From positions 682,001-746,000 of the forward strand of contig JAGOQS010000001.1 of assembly GCA_017991315.1 (NCBI GenBank): a stretch of DNA of 64,000 bases, in the 5' to 3' direction. The translations under genes and the position numbers were made by a program. Position 1 is the stretch's first letter. Every line of letters starts with the position of its first letter. Below, piece by piece: positions 6,415-13,991 of this stretch. Source of the DNA: Ferrovibrio sp. (GTDB taxonomy: Bacteria > Pseudomonadota > Alphaproteobacteria > Ferrovibrionales > Ferrovibrionaceae). The notes below the pieces were generated by a model, which was given only the letters and a program-made list of their open reading frames with translations, was not told the DNA's origin and made no database searches.

Positions 6415-7092
6415 ATGCCGCCCCTGGCTATCCAACTCAGTAGGAATTATGCGCCGGCCATGAATATGCATCGCATCATAGCCATTGATATCGGGGCCAA
6501 TATTGGTTGGGCGGCGCACCCCAGGCCGGGCACAAACACCCCCGGCGAGCCGCTGCATGGCAGCTTCAGGCTGCCAAAATGCGAGGATGGCGATACCGGA
6601 CCGATGCTGAAGGCGCTGCGGCAAACCATGCTCCGCACCATCGCCGGCGAGCCTGTACTTACCACAGGCGATGCCTTCGGCAACCTCAAGCTCCGGAGCA
6701 TGACGGGTCAAGAGATCAAGCCGCTCTACGACATCCTGATCTATGAGGCCCCGATACCTCCGGCTGGCAAAGATAAAAAGGTGGTTACCAACATCTCGAC
6801 CACCGAGCAGCAATACCATCGTGGCGGTTGCCTCTCGATGCTGGCCGCCGAGCTTGGCATGCAATGTTTTACAGGGCACATCCAGAGCGTCCGCAAGCAT
6901 TTCTGTGGCTCGGGATTTCCGCCCGAGCCAAAACAGGCAGTACAGGAGGCCTGCCGTCGCATCGGTTGGTACCCGCAGGACCATGATGCTGCCGATGCCC
7001 TGGCGCTGTTCGATTTCGCCTGTCACCTCCTCAAGCAGCCGTTCCGGCGCGCCGAGGGCCCGATGTACTTCCAAAGCAAGGCGGGATTCTGA
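6415..7092 (+). CDS. RuvC-like Holliday junction resolvase
   Basis: 225 residues with an RNase H-like fold signature: IIAIDIGANIGWA with Asp25, ILIYEAP with Glu111, and the C-terminal DHDAADALALFDFA (Asp189, His190, Asp191, Asp194) characteristic of RuvC-type resolvases. These acidic residues coordinate the metal ions that cut four-way junctions. Expected to resolve recombination or replication intermediates before packaging. ATG 6415 has AGGGGCGG upstream; a second ATG at 6460 lacks one. First gene of the DNA-metabolism block. Confidence 0.8.
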   Translation: MPPLAIQLSRNYAPAMNMHRIIAIDIGANIGWAAHPRPGTNTPGEPLHGSFRLPKCEDGDTGPMLKALRQTMLRTIAGEPVLTTGDAFGNLKLRSMTGQEIKPLYDILIYEAPIPPAGKDKKVVTNISTTEQQYHRGGCLSMLAAELGMQCFTGHIQSVRKHFCGSGFPPEPKQAVQEACRRIGWYPQDHDAADALALFDFACHLLKQPFRRAEGPMYFQSKAGF

Positions 7093-7094
7093 CC

Positions 7095-7814
7095 ATGGCA
7101 CGTTTCCCCTGGGCGGATGCGAGCCGCGACGAGCGCAAGGCCTGGATGGCCATTCGCGCAGAGAACGGCGATACTATTGGCCAGATGGCCGCGCTTGCCG
7201 GCGTCACCCGAAACACTATCGCGGGCGCCGCCAACCGCGCCGGCATCAAGACCAAGACCCCGCAGCCCATCGCGCTGCAGGTCACCCATGCTCCAGAGGC
7301 CGAGCAGCTGCGCGGCGATATCCTGGCTGCGGCTGCCCAGGGCAAAACCCCGCGCGAAATCTCAGCCGAAGTGGGTGTTACCGCCCAGCATGTCGCTTTT
7401 GTGATTCGCCAACATGATCAACGGCAGCATGCCGAGGCCATGAAGAAGAACCGCGAGCGGGTGCGGGCCGCCGAATACAGGGCGCGGCGTATAGCGAAGG
7501 CTTCCCCTCAGTCACCGCCGCCACCTAGGGGTTCGGCGTCAGTATCAGCCGCGCCTGTGCGCAAGAGCCCTGCGGTTCGCATCGACCGCCTTTTCGAGCC
7601 GCCACGCTTGCCGCCCCAGGCGGCGGAGACCGTCGCGAAACGGGATGCCCGATATGGCGCCATGACCTGCCAATGGATCGCGGGCGATCCCAAGGCCCAG
7701 GCGCCGATTTGCGGGGAGGCGAGGGTGGTCGGACGGCCCTACTGCCTGGCGCATTGCTGCAGCGCTTACCAGGGATTTGCCGAGCGTCTCGAGGCCATCA
7801 ATGGAACTCTCTGA
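7095..7814 (+). CDS. GcrA-family cell-cycle regulator homologue
   Basis: 239 residues. The N-terminal part holds two HTH-like repeats (TIGQMAALAGVTRNTIAGAA and TPREISAEVGVTAQHVAFVI). After a proline-rich linker the C-terminus carries the GcrA signature: CQWIAGDP, PICGEARVVGRPYC and LAHCCSAY, with the conserved CG-x-GRPYC-x2-H pattern. GcrA in alphaproteobacteria is a sigma70 cofactor whose activity depends on DNA adenine methylation by CcrM. A phage copy next to a methyltransferase gene may redirect host transcription; this is an inference. Confidence 0.8.
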   Translation: MARFPWADASRDERKAWMAIRAENGDTIGQMAALAGVTRNTIAGAANRAGIKTKTPQPIALQVTHAPEAEQLRGDILAAAAQGKTPREISAEVGVTAQHVAFVIRQHDQRQHAEAMKKNRERVRAAEYRARRIAKASPQSPPPPRGSASVSAAPVRKSPAVRIDRLFEPPRLPPQAAETVAKRDARYGAMTCQWIAGDPKAQAPICGEARVVGRPYCLAHCCSAYQGFAERLEAINGTL

Positions 7815-8412
7815 AATCAGGTTGCGGCTCTATGTGGCAGCCATCGCCGGAGGCCACGAGCTTGAGGATATCGCACCGTTTGTGGCCCGCGCTGAGCAGC
7901 ACATCCTGGGCGGCGAAGAGGCGATGGTCGAAGCATCGCCAGCAGTAGCCATCGCACCGACTCTCGCTGCCAAGCCCGCAGCGCCTGTGCTTCCCGAGGC
8001 GCCGCTGCTGCCCACCCATCTCGCGCGCGTGCTCAAGGCCGTGCAGGAGGGGCTTTCGGACGATGGCATCCACGAGATCACCGGGTATTCGGTCGCTACA
8101 ATCGTCAACTACCGGGGCAAGCTGCGCCGGTTAGGGCTGCTGCCGCCCGCGCATCGCAGGGACGCGGCAAAGCCCGCTGTGGCGCTGCCATCCACGCAAG
8201 CACCCCTGCCGGCGCCGCCAGCTGCCCAAGCACAGCCATTGAAAACGCCCGAGGCCTTGTCGCCCGTGGATCGGCTGATCGTGGCCTGGCGCCAGAAGGG
8301 ACAGAACGCAATGGAGCTCGCGGGCCGCTTCTCGCTCACGATTCCGGAGATGAACCAGCGCCTGCGCCGGCTTGAGCGCGACGGCTTCCTGCCGAGGGAT
8401 GGCATCGGGTGA
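7801..8412 (+). CDS. putative double winged-helix regulator
   Basis: 203 residues from ATG 7801, overlapping the GcrA-like gene by 14 bp. Two helix-turn-helix-like segments are visible: LARVLKAVQEGLSDDGIHEI with YSVATIVNYRGKLRRLGLLP (residues about 80-125), and VDRLIVAWRQKGQNAMELAG with LTIPEMNQRLRRLERDGFLP (about 155-200), separated by a proline/alanine linker. Likely a DNA-binding protein coupled to the GcrA-like gene. No named family. Confidence 0.6.
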   Translation: MELSEIRLRLYVAAIAGGHELEDIAPFVARAEQHILGGEEAMVEASPAVAIAPTLAAKPAAPVLPEAPLLPTHLARVLKAVQEGLSDDGIHEITGYSVATIVNYRGKLRRLGLLPPAHRRDAAKPAVALPSTQAPLPAPPAAQAQPLKTPEALSPVDRLIVAWRQKGQNAMELAGRFSLTIPEMNQRLRRLERDGFLPRDGIG

Positions 8413-8621
8413 TCATGGTCGAGCAGGAGCTCCCCTTGGATAAACCGCGCAGGCGGCGCACCAGCCGGGAGGCGCGCAAGGTGCATGACGCCATTGTGTT
8501 TCTACGCAAGGCCGGCGTGAAGGTCTGGCGTGGTCACGGTCATGGATATCGGGTAGCGCGCGGCAGCTGCTCGGGCCGCGAACTCAAACGGCTCGCCCGA
8601 ACCATGGGTTGGGTAGGATGA
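8409..8621 (+). CDS. small basic phage protein
   Basis: About 70 residues; GTG 8409 overlaps the previous stop and ATG 8415 is two codons later. It is strongly basic (DKPRRRRTSREARK) and contains KVWRGHGHGYRVARG, which resembles the recognition end of a small winged helix. Probably DNA-binding. Its stop overlaps the methyltransferase start. Confidence 0.6.
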   Translation: MIMVEQELPLDKPRRRRTSREARKVHDAIVFLRKAGVKVWRGHGHGYRVARGSCSGRELKRLARTMGWVG

Positions 8622-10024
8622 AGGGCCTGGAGCGCATAACCGTGCATCACGGCGATAGCCGGGAGGTGCTGCGCGGGCTGCCGGACAACAGCATCGATAG
8701 CTGCGTCTGCGACCCTCCGTATGCGCTGGTGAGTATCGTTAAGCGGTTCGGAAAGGCCGGCAGCGCGCCGGCCAAGTACCGGGATGGTGTCTATGTCCGA
8801 GCCTCCAAGGGCTTCATGGGCCAGGCCTGGGATACGGGCCAGACAGCTTTTGATCCCGCGTTCTGGGCCGAGGTCTTGCGCGTACTGAAGCCCGGCGGGC
8901 ATCTTGTGGCCTTCGGTGGCACCCGCACCTATCACCGCCTTACCTGCGCGATCGAGGATGCGGGTTTCGAGATCCGCGACCAGATCGGCTGGGCCTATGG
9001 GAGCGGTTTCCCGAAGTCACACGATGTTGGGAAGCAGATCGATAAAAAGGCCGGGGCCAAAAGGGCCGCTCTTGGCCCGAAATACTCCGCTGATGGCCGC
9101 TCGAGGGCCTCGGAGCCATCTAAGGGGCGGTCCAAGCGTGCCCTCCATGGCGGCGGCATCAATGGCCATGAGCGGGACTTCGAAACAGCACCGGTTACCG
9201 ATGCCGCCAAGCAGTGGCAGGGCTGGGGTACGGCGCTGAAGCCGGCGTGGGAGCCGATCGCGCTGGCGCGGAAGCCGCTGATCGGGACCGTGGCGGAGAA
9301 CTTGCTGCAGTATGGCACCGGTGCGATCAATATCGATGGATCCCGCATTCATGCTGTTGATGCTAAGGGCGGTGAATACACGATACGTCGATTTGCGCCA
9401 GGTGCCTCTGTCACTTCAGATGGCAATTGGAAACAAGACAAAGAATTTAAGGGAAAGATGAAGCCGGGCCGCTGGCCCGCCAACCTCATCCATGACGGAA
9501 GCGACGAAGTACTGAGTCGCTTCGTTGGCACAGAGGATAAGGCGCGTCCCGGTAATCGCTATGAGGGGGCTGATGACTATTCAGCCGGCTCCTCCGAGCG
9601 TGTCTACGGGGAATACAAGGGGCACACCCGCAACCGGATCGAGCGGCACTTCGACGACGCTGGATCGGCAGCCCGCTTCTTTTACACCGCTAAGGCCGAT
9701 GCCGAAGACCGATGGGGCTCTCGTCACCCGACGGTGAAGCCCGTCGACCTCATGGCCTACCTCTGCCGGCTGGTGACACCTCCAGACGGCGTGGTCCTGG
9801 ACCCGTTCGCAGGCAGCGGGACGACCGGCGTGGCGGCGTTGCGTGAGGGGTTCGGCGCGGTGCTGATCGAACGCGAGGCCACCTTCCATGCCGATATACA
9901 GGCGCGGCTGGCGCATTACGCTGGCGAGGGTGGGCATTCAGCGGCCGTAACCCAGCGACACGCGGATCCAGAGAAGTCCGTAATCGAGAAACTGCCGCTG
10001 TTCGGCGGCAAGGGGGGCGCATGA
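8618..10024 (+). CDS. DNA methyltransferase, class beta (N6-adenine or N4-cytosine)
   Basis: 468 residues from ATG 8618. Motif IV DPPY is at residues 32-35 and motif I DPFAGSGTTG near 395, preceded by HPTVKP; this order (IV before I) defines the beta class. The long central region is the target recognition and substrate part. Transfers a methyl group from S-adenosylmethionine to an exocyclic base amine. No partner restriction gene is visible, so it is probably solitary, either protecting phage DNA or altering methylation-dependent transcription. Recognition site cannot be read from sequence. Confidence 0.88.
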   Translation: MKGLERITVHHGDSREVLRGLPDNSIDSCVCDPPYALVSIVKRFGKAGSAPAKYRDGVYVRASKGFMGQAWDTGQTAFDPAFWAEVLRVLKPGGHLVAFGGTRTYHRLTCAIEDAGFEIRDQIGWAYGSGFPKSHDVGKQIDKKAGAKRAALGPKYSADGRSRASEPSKGRSKRALHGGGINGHERDFETAPVTDAAKQWQGWGTALKPAWEPIALARKPLIGTVAENLLQYGTGAINIDGSRIHAVDAKGGEYTIRRFAPGASVTSDGNWKQDKEFKGKMKPGRWPANLIHDGSDEVLSRFVGTEDKARPGNRYEGADDYSAGSSERVYGEYKGHTRNRIERHFDDAGSAARFFYTAKADAEDRWGSRHPTVKPVDLMAYLCRLVTPPDGVVLDPFAGSGTTGVAALREGFGAVLIEREATFHADIQARLAHYAGEGGHSAAVTQRHADPEKSVIEKLPLFGGKGGA

Positions 10025-10323
10025 TCGACCAGGTCGAAATGTTCGGCGCCCCGAAGCGCGCCGCCATTCCAGCGGCGGCAACCAAGGGCAAGCCCCGCCG
10101 CCCGTCTCAACGGCGGCTCGAACCCGCGTTGGCGCTGCTGCGCGATCAGCACCGCGACTGGCGGCGCATGGCGGAGAATGCCGGGGGCCTGCCGAGCGCC
10201 AGCCGCTTCCATGCCAATGCCCAGGCGATCGCCAACGCAATCGCGGTGCTGGAAGAGACCATGGCCTTGCGCCAGGCGCTGAAGGCTGAACTGCGCAATG
10301 TCCGCCGGAGGAAGCGGTCATGA
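10021..10323 (+). CDS. phage hypothetical protein
   Basis: 100 residues, helical and basic (LALLRDQHRDWRRMAENAG, then LRQALKAELRNVRRRKRS). Start overlaps the methyltransferase stop (ATGA) and the stop overlaps the nuclease start. The middle (ASRFHANAQAIANAIAVLEE) is a predicted amphipathic helix. No family recognised. Position suggests a DNA-associated role. Confidence 0.65.
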   Translation: MIDQVEMFGAPKRAAIPAAATKGKPRRPSQRRLEPALALLRDQHRDWRRMAENAGGLPSASRFHANAQAIANAIAVLEETMALRQALKAELRNVRRRKRS

Positions 10324-10781
10324 GGGCGGGCGAGGGCATGAACGACTGGCTCAACCGGATGGCTGCCGAGAAGGATCAGCTAACCACCAGGCTCAAAACC
10401 TATTACGAATTCATCGGCCGCCAGCGCCTCGCGTTGACCGATGAGAAGCGGGCGCAGCAGGATCTGGCCAATGCCTTCGTCGCCGCGGGCATCTCATTCC
10501 AGCGCGAGTTGCAACTGACAATTGAGGACGTGCCGGAAGACCGGCGGGCGCAGGCCACCCATAAGCGCGACATCCCAGATTTTATGCTGCCCGGCGGCGT
10601 AGTGGTGGAACTGAAGCTGCGCGGCAACCAGAAGGTCGCCGTCTTCAATCAACTCGAGCGCTACGCCCAGCATGATGGTGTGAAAGCCATCATGCTGGTG
10701 ACCAACCTGGCCATGGGCCTGCCTGAGGAGATTAATGGCAAGCCGGCCTTCATCATCTCGATGGGGCGCGCATGGCTGTGA
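10320..10781 (+). CDS. PD-(D/E)XK superfamily nuclease (VRR-NUC-like)
   Basis: 153 residues. The core reads IPDFMLPGGVVVELKLRG, giving the catalytic D and the E-x-K on adjacent strands, followed by NQLERYAQHDGVKAIMLVT with the conserved Q and hydrophobic strand. This is the layout of small PD-(D/E)XK enzymes such as VRR-NUC, which cut branched DNA and are often encoded beside SNF2-type helicases in phages, as here. ATG 10320 has GGAGGAAG upstream. Confidence 0.72.
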   Translation: MRAGEGMNDWLNRMAAEKDQLTTRLKTYYEFIGRQRLALTDEKRAQQDLANAFVAAGISFQRELQLTIEDVPEDRRAQATHKRDIPDFMLPGGVVVELKLRGNQKVAVFNQLERYAQHDGVKAIMLVTNLAMGLPEEINGKPAFIISMGRAWL

Positions 10782-12460
10782 CCCGCACCTATGGCCGGCT
10801 GGAACTGGGGACGAGCGCCGGCGGGCCAACTGCCTGGCGGCTGTCGACCGACGAACCGCATATCGCCATCCGGCTTAAGCAGATTTTCGCGCGCATCCCA
10901 AAGCAGATGCCATCGCCATGGATCCTGCAGCGCGACGACATGCTGGATGCCGACCTGCACTGGTTCATGCAGCGCTACCCGCTGGAGATGGATGCCAAGG
11001 CACGGAAGGCTATTGCCGAGGGCCGTGCCCGCTTCGAGCGCGACCAAGCAGAAGCTGAGCGCATCCTGCTGCCTAGCTACAAGCCTGGCGAAATTCCCGG
11101 GCTGAAACCAGGCCAGGTGGTGCGCGGCTATCAGGCCCAGGCCATCGACCTGCTGCGCCTGCGCAAGCGGCTGCTGATCGGTGACGAGGGTGGTCTTGGC
11201 AAGACCTACACAGCGACGGCTTTCCTGGCCGGCACGCCGGCGGCGCTGCCTGCCGCCATCGTGATGGATGCGCACCTGCAGACGCAATGGTCCGAGGTGA
11301 TCGAGAAATACTCCCATCTCACCTTGCATCGCATCAAGGGTACCAAGCCCTATGGCGTGCCGAAGGCGGATTGCTACCTGTTCCGCATCACCTGCCTGGC
11401 CGGCTGGGTCGATATCTTCAACATGGGGCTGTTCAGGACGGTGATATTCGACGAACCGCAGAACCTTCGCACCGGCATCGGTACGGCGAAGGGGCAGGCG
11501 GCGGCAGTGCTGGCCAGCAAGGCAATCTATCGGGCCGGCCTGAGCGCCACGCCGATCTACAATTATGGCAACGAGATGTGGAACATCGCGCAGTTCATCG
11601 ACGAAGAGGCGCTCGGCGATTCCTATGAATTCCGACGCGAATGGTGCGATGATTTTGGCAAGGTAAAGGACCCGAAGGCACTCGGCACCTACCTGCGCGA
11701 ACGGCATTTCCTGCTGCGGCGGCTGAAATCCGATGTCGGGCAGGAACTGCCCAAGGTCTCGCGCATCGTTCAGGCGGTGGATCATGACGCCGCTGCCATC
11801 GCTAATGTCGAGCAATTGGCCCGCAGCCTCGCGCTCGCAGCCACCAAAGGCAGTTTCGTCGAACGCGGCTCGGCAGCCCGCGAACTAGATCTCCGGGTGC
11901 GCCAGGCCACCGGCATCGCCAAGGCGCCATATGTCGCCAAGTTCGTGCGCATCATCGCCGAGGCTGGCGAAAAGGTGGTGCTGTGGGGCTGGCACCGCGC
12001 CGTCTATCAGATCTGGCTGAAGGAACTACAGGACCTCAAGCCGGCCATGTATACCGGCTCGGAGAGCGCCAGCCAGAAGAATGCCGCCAAGGCCGCGTTC
12101 ATGGGCGACGAGACCAACATCCTGATCATGTCGCTGCGCTCGGGCGCCGGTATAGACGGCCTGCAGCATGTCTGCTCGGTTGGTGTGTTCGGCGAGCTGG
12201 ATTGGAGCCCCGGCATACATCAGCAGTGCATCTGGCGGCTCGACCGCGACGGCCAGACCCAGCCGGTGCAGGCGTTCTTCCTGGTCTCGGACGACGGCAG
12301 CGACCCGCCGATGCAGGAGGTGCTGGGCCTCAAGGCATATGAGGCCAGCAGCATCGTGGATCCGCATCTCGGTCAACAGGCGGTTGAGAACGACACCAGC
12401 AGGATGGCGAAGTTGATCCAGCGCTATCTCGACGGCCGGCAGGCGAGGGGGGTGGCATGA
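10772..12460 (+). CDS. SNF2/DEAD-type DNA helicase
   Basis: 562 residues. Helicase domain 1: GYQAQAIDLL (Q-like motif), Walker A GDEGGLGKT near residue 137, Walker B FDEPQ near 227 and motif III LSATP. Helicase domain 2: VVLWGWHR, ILIMSLRSGAGIDGL and motif VI QCIWRLDRDGQ. The family uses ATP to remodel or unwind DNA. Overlaps the nuclease gene by 10 bp, implying a joint role in phage replication or recombination. Confidence 0.88.
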   Translation: MAVTRTYGRLELGTSAGGPTAWRLSTDEPHIAIRLKQIFARIPKQMPSPWILQRDDMLDADLHWFMQRYPLEMDAKARKAIAEGRARFERDQAEAERILLPSYKPGEIPGLKPGQVVRGYQAQAIDLLRLRKRLLIGDEGGLGKTYTATAFLAGTPAALPAAIVMDAHLQTQWSEVIEKYSHLTLHRIKGTKPYGVPKADCYLFRITCLAGWVDIFNMGLFRTVIFDEPQNLRTGIGTAKGQAAAVLASKAIYRAGLSATPIYNYGNEMWNIAQFIDEEALGDSYEFRREWCDDFGKVKDPKALGTYLRERHFLLRRLKSDVGQELPKVSRIVQAVDHDAAAIANVEQLARSLALAATKGSFVERGSAARELDLRVRQATGIAKAPYVAKFVRIIAEAGEKVVLWGWHRAVYQIWLKELQDLKPAMYTGSESASQKNAAKAAFMGDETNILIMSLRSGAGIDGLQHVCSVGVFGELDWSPGIHQQCIWRLDRDGQTQPVQAFFLVSDDGSDPPMQEVLGLKAYEASSIVDPHLGQQAVENDTSRMAKLIQRYLDGRQARGVA

Positions 12461-13980
12461 ACCTCCCAGCGAAGTTGCCTTCGAGCGAAAATCTCCCGCA
12501 TAACCTGGATGCCGAGCAGGAATTGCTGGGCGCGATCCTGGTCAACAATGAGGCCTTCGAGCGCGTCCAGGGCATCGTGCGGGTTGAGGATTTCCATTCC
12601 GAGGCGCACCGCCGCATCTTCCATGCCATCGCCCTAAAACTGGGTCGCGGTGAGGTCGCCAATCCGGTGACGCTCAAGATTTACTTCGAGAAAGACCAAC
12701 TGCTCGATGCCGTTGGCGGGTCCAAGTATCTGGTGCGGATCGCCGCCGTCGCCACCACGATCATCAATGCGATCGAATATGCCAAGGTGGTGCGGGAGCT
12801 ATCGCTACGGCGGGAATTGCTGCGCATCGCCTACCAGGCGTTCGAGCGCGCCAGCAACCCGCTGGTGGAGGAGGATTCAGGAGCGCTGGTGACCGAACTC
12901 CGCCGTGCCATCGATTCACTCGACGAAGCCGGGGATATCGAGTTTCTCTGGCATGGCGACCTGCTCAAGCGGGGCCTGGAGAAGGCCAACGACGCATACC
13001 GCCGGGGCGCGCCCATCGGCATCCCGACCGGCATCCGGGCGCTGGATGACAAGGTAGGAAGGCTTGAGAACGGCAACCTGATCCTGCTGGGTGCCAGGCC
13101 ATCGATGGGCAAGACGGCCCTCGGCCTCTTCATCGCCATCATGGCGGCGCGCTTCTTCAGGGACCAGCACCAGGACCAGCAGCAGGGTGCCAGGGCGCGC
13201 TGCGTGCTGTTCATCTCGCTCGAGATGTCTGAGGACCAGGTAGGGCAGCGCGGCCTCGCGGAAGCCAGCGGCGTCCGCTACAGCGACATGCGCAACGGCC
13301 GCCTCACCTCCGATGACGTGAGCCATATGCTGCTGGCGGCAAAGACCAACGATAGCGTGCCACTGGCCTATGTGGTTGAGCGTGGGCTGAACCTGCACAA
13401 GATCAGGCAGGCGATCCGCCGGGCCAAAGCCAAGCATGGCTGCGGGCTGGTGGTGATCGACTACCTCGGCCTTATCGAAGGTGATCAACTGCACCGTGGC
13501 CAGAATATCACCCACATGGTTGGGGAGATCAGCCGCGGCCTGAAGAAGATGGCCGGCCAGTTCGATCTCCCAATCCTGGCGCTGGCGCAGCTCAATCGCG
13601 ACCTGGAGAAGCGGGACGATAAGCGGCCCCAGCTATCCGACCTGCGCAACTCAGGCGACCTCGAGCAGGACGCAGACGATGTGTGGTTCCTGTATCGAGA
13701 CGAATATTACCTCGAGCGCAGCCAGCCACCGCCGAGCACTCCCGAATGGGAGGCCTGGGAGGAGAAGCTGAACCGTGTTGCCGGTGAAGCCGAGATCATC
13801 GTTGCCAAGAACCGCCATGGCGGGGTGGGTACGGTACGGGTCCGCATGGACGTTGCCCGCAACCAGATCCGCGCACTCGATAATCCCAGCGATCCCCGCC
13901 AGGCCACTATGGCGCTCCCCAGCGGCTCAAATAGCACACCCGATCTCCCCGACCACGCGACCGATTTTGCTCCCCTTTAA
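12457..13980 (+). CDS. replicative DNA helicase, DnaB family
   Basis: 507 residues. The N-terminal domain (LPHNLDAEQELLGAILVN) is the DnaB primase-interaction domain. The RecA-like C-terminal domain has Walker A GARPSMGKTALG (about 212), Walker B LVVIDYLGLI, the LRNSGDLEQDADDV motif and the arginine-finger region KNRHGGVGTV. It encircles and unwinds DNA at the phage fork. A 40-residue tail is phage-specific. It overlaps the SNF2 helicase gene and precedes the origin-bearing gene. Confidence 0.93.
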   Translation: MNLPAKLPSSENLPHNLDAEQELLGAILVNNEAFERVQGIVRVEDFHSEAHRRIFHAIALKLGRGEVANPVTLKIYFEKDQLLDAVGGSKYLVRIAAVATTIINAIEYAKVVRELSLRRELLRIAYQAFERASNPLVEEDSGALVTELRRAIDSLDEAGDIEFLWHGDLLKRGLEKANDAYRRGAPIGIPTGIRALDDKVGRLENGNLILLGARPSMGKTALGLFIAIMAARFFRDQHQDQQQGARARCVLFISLEMSEDQVGQRGLAEASGVRYSDMRNGRLTSDDVSHMLLAAKTNDSVPLAYVVERGLNLHKIRQAIRRAKAKHGCGLVVIDYLGLIEGDQLHRGQNITHMVGEISRGLKKMAGQFDLPILALAQLNRDLEKRDDKRPQLSDLRNSGDLEQDADDVWFLYRDEYYLERSQPPPSTPEWEAWEEKLNRVAGEAEIIVAKNRHGGVGTVRVRMDVARNQIRALDNPSDPRQATMALPSGSNSTPDLPDHATDFAPL

Positions 13981-13991
13981 GGCCCGCACCC

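Noticed and set aside
5539-7101. 520-codon open frame on the minus strand
   Set aside because: Runs opposite three plus-strand genes with good starts and motifs; no ribosome site and no domain.
10661-11815. 384-codon open frame on the minus strand
   Set aside because: Antisense to the SNF2-type helicase, whose motifs are intact.
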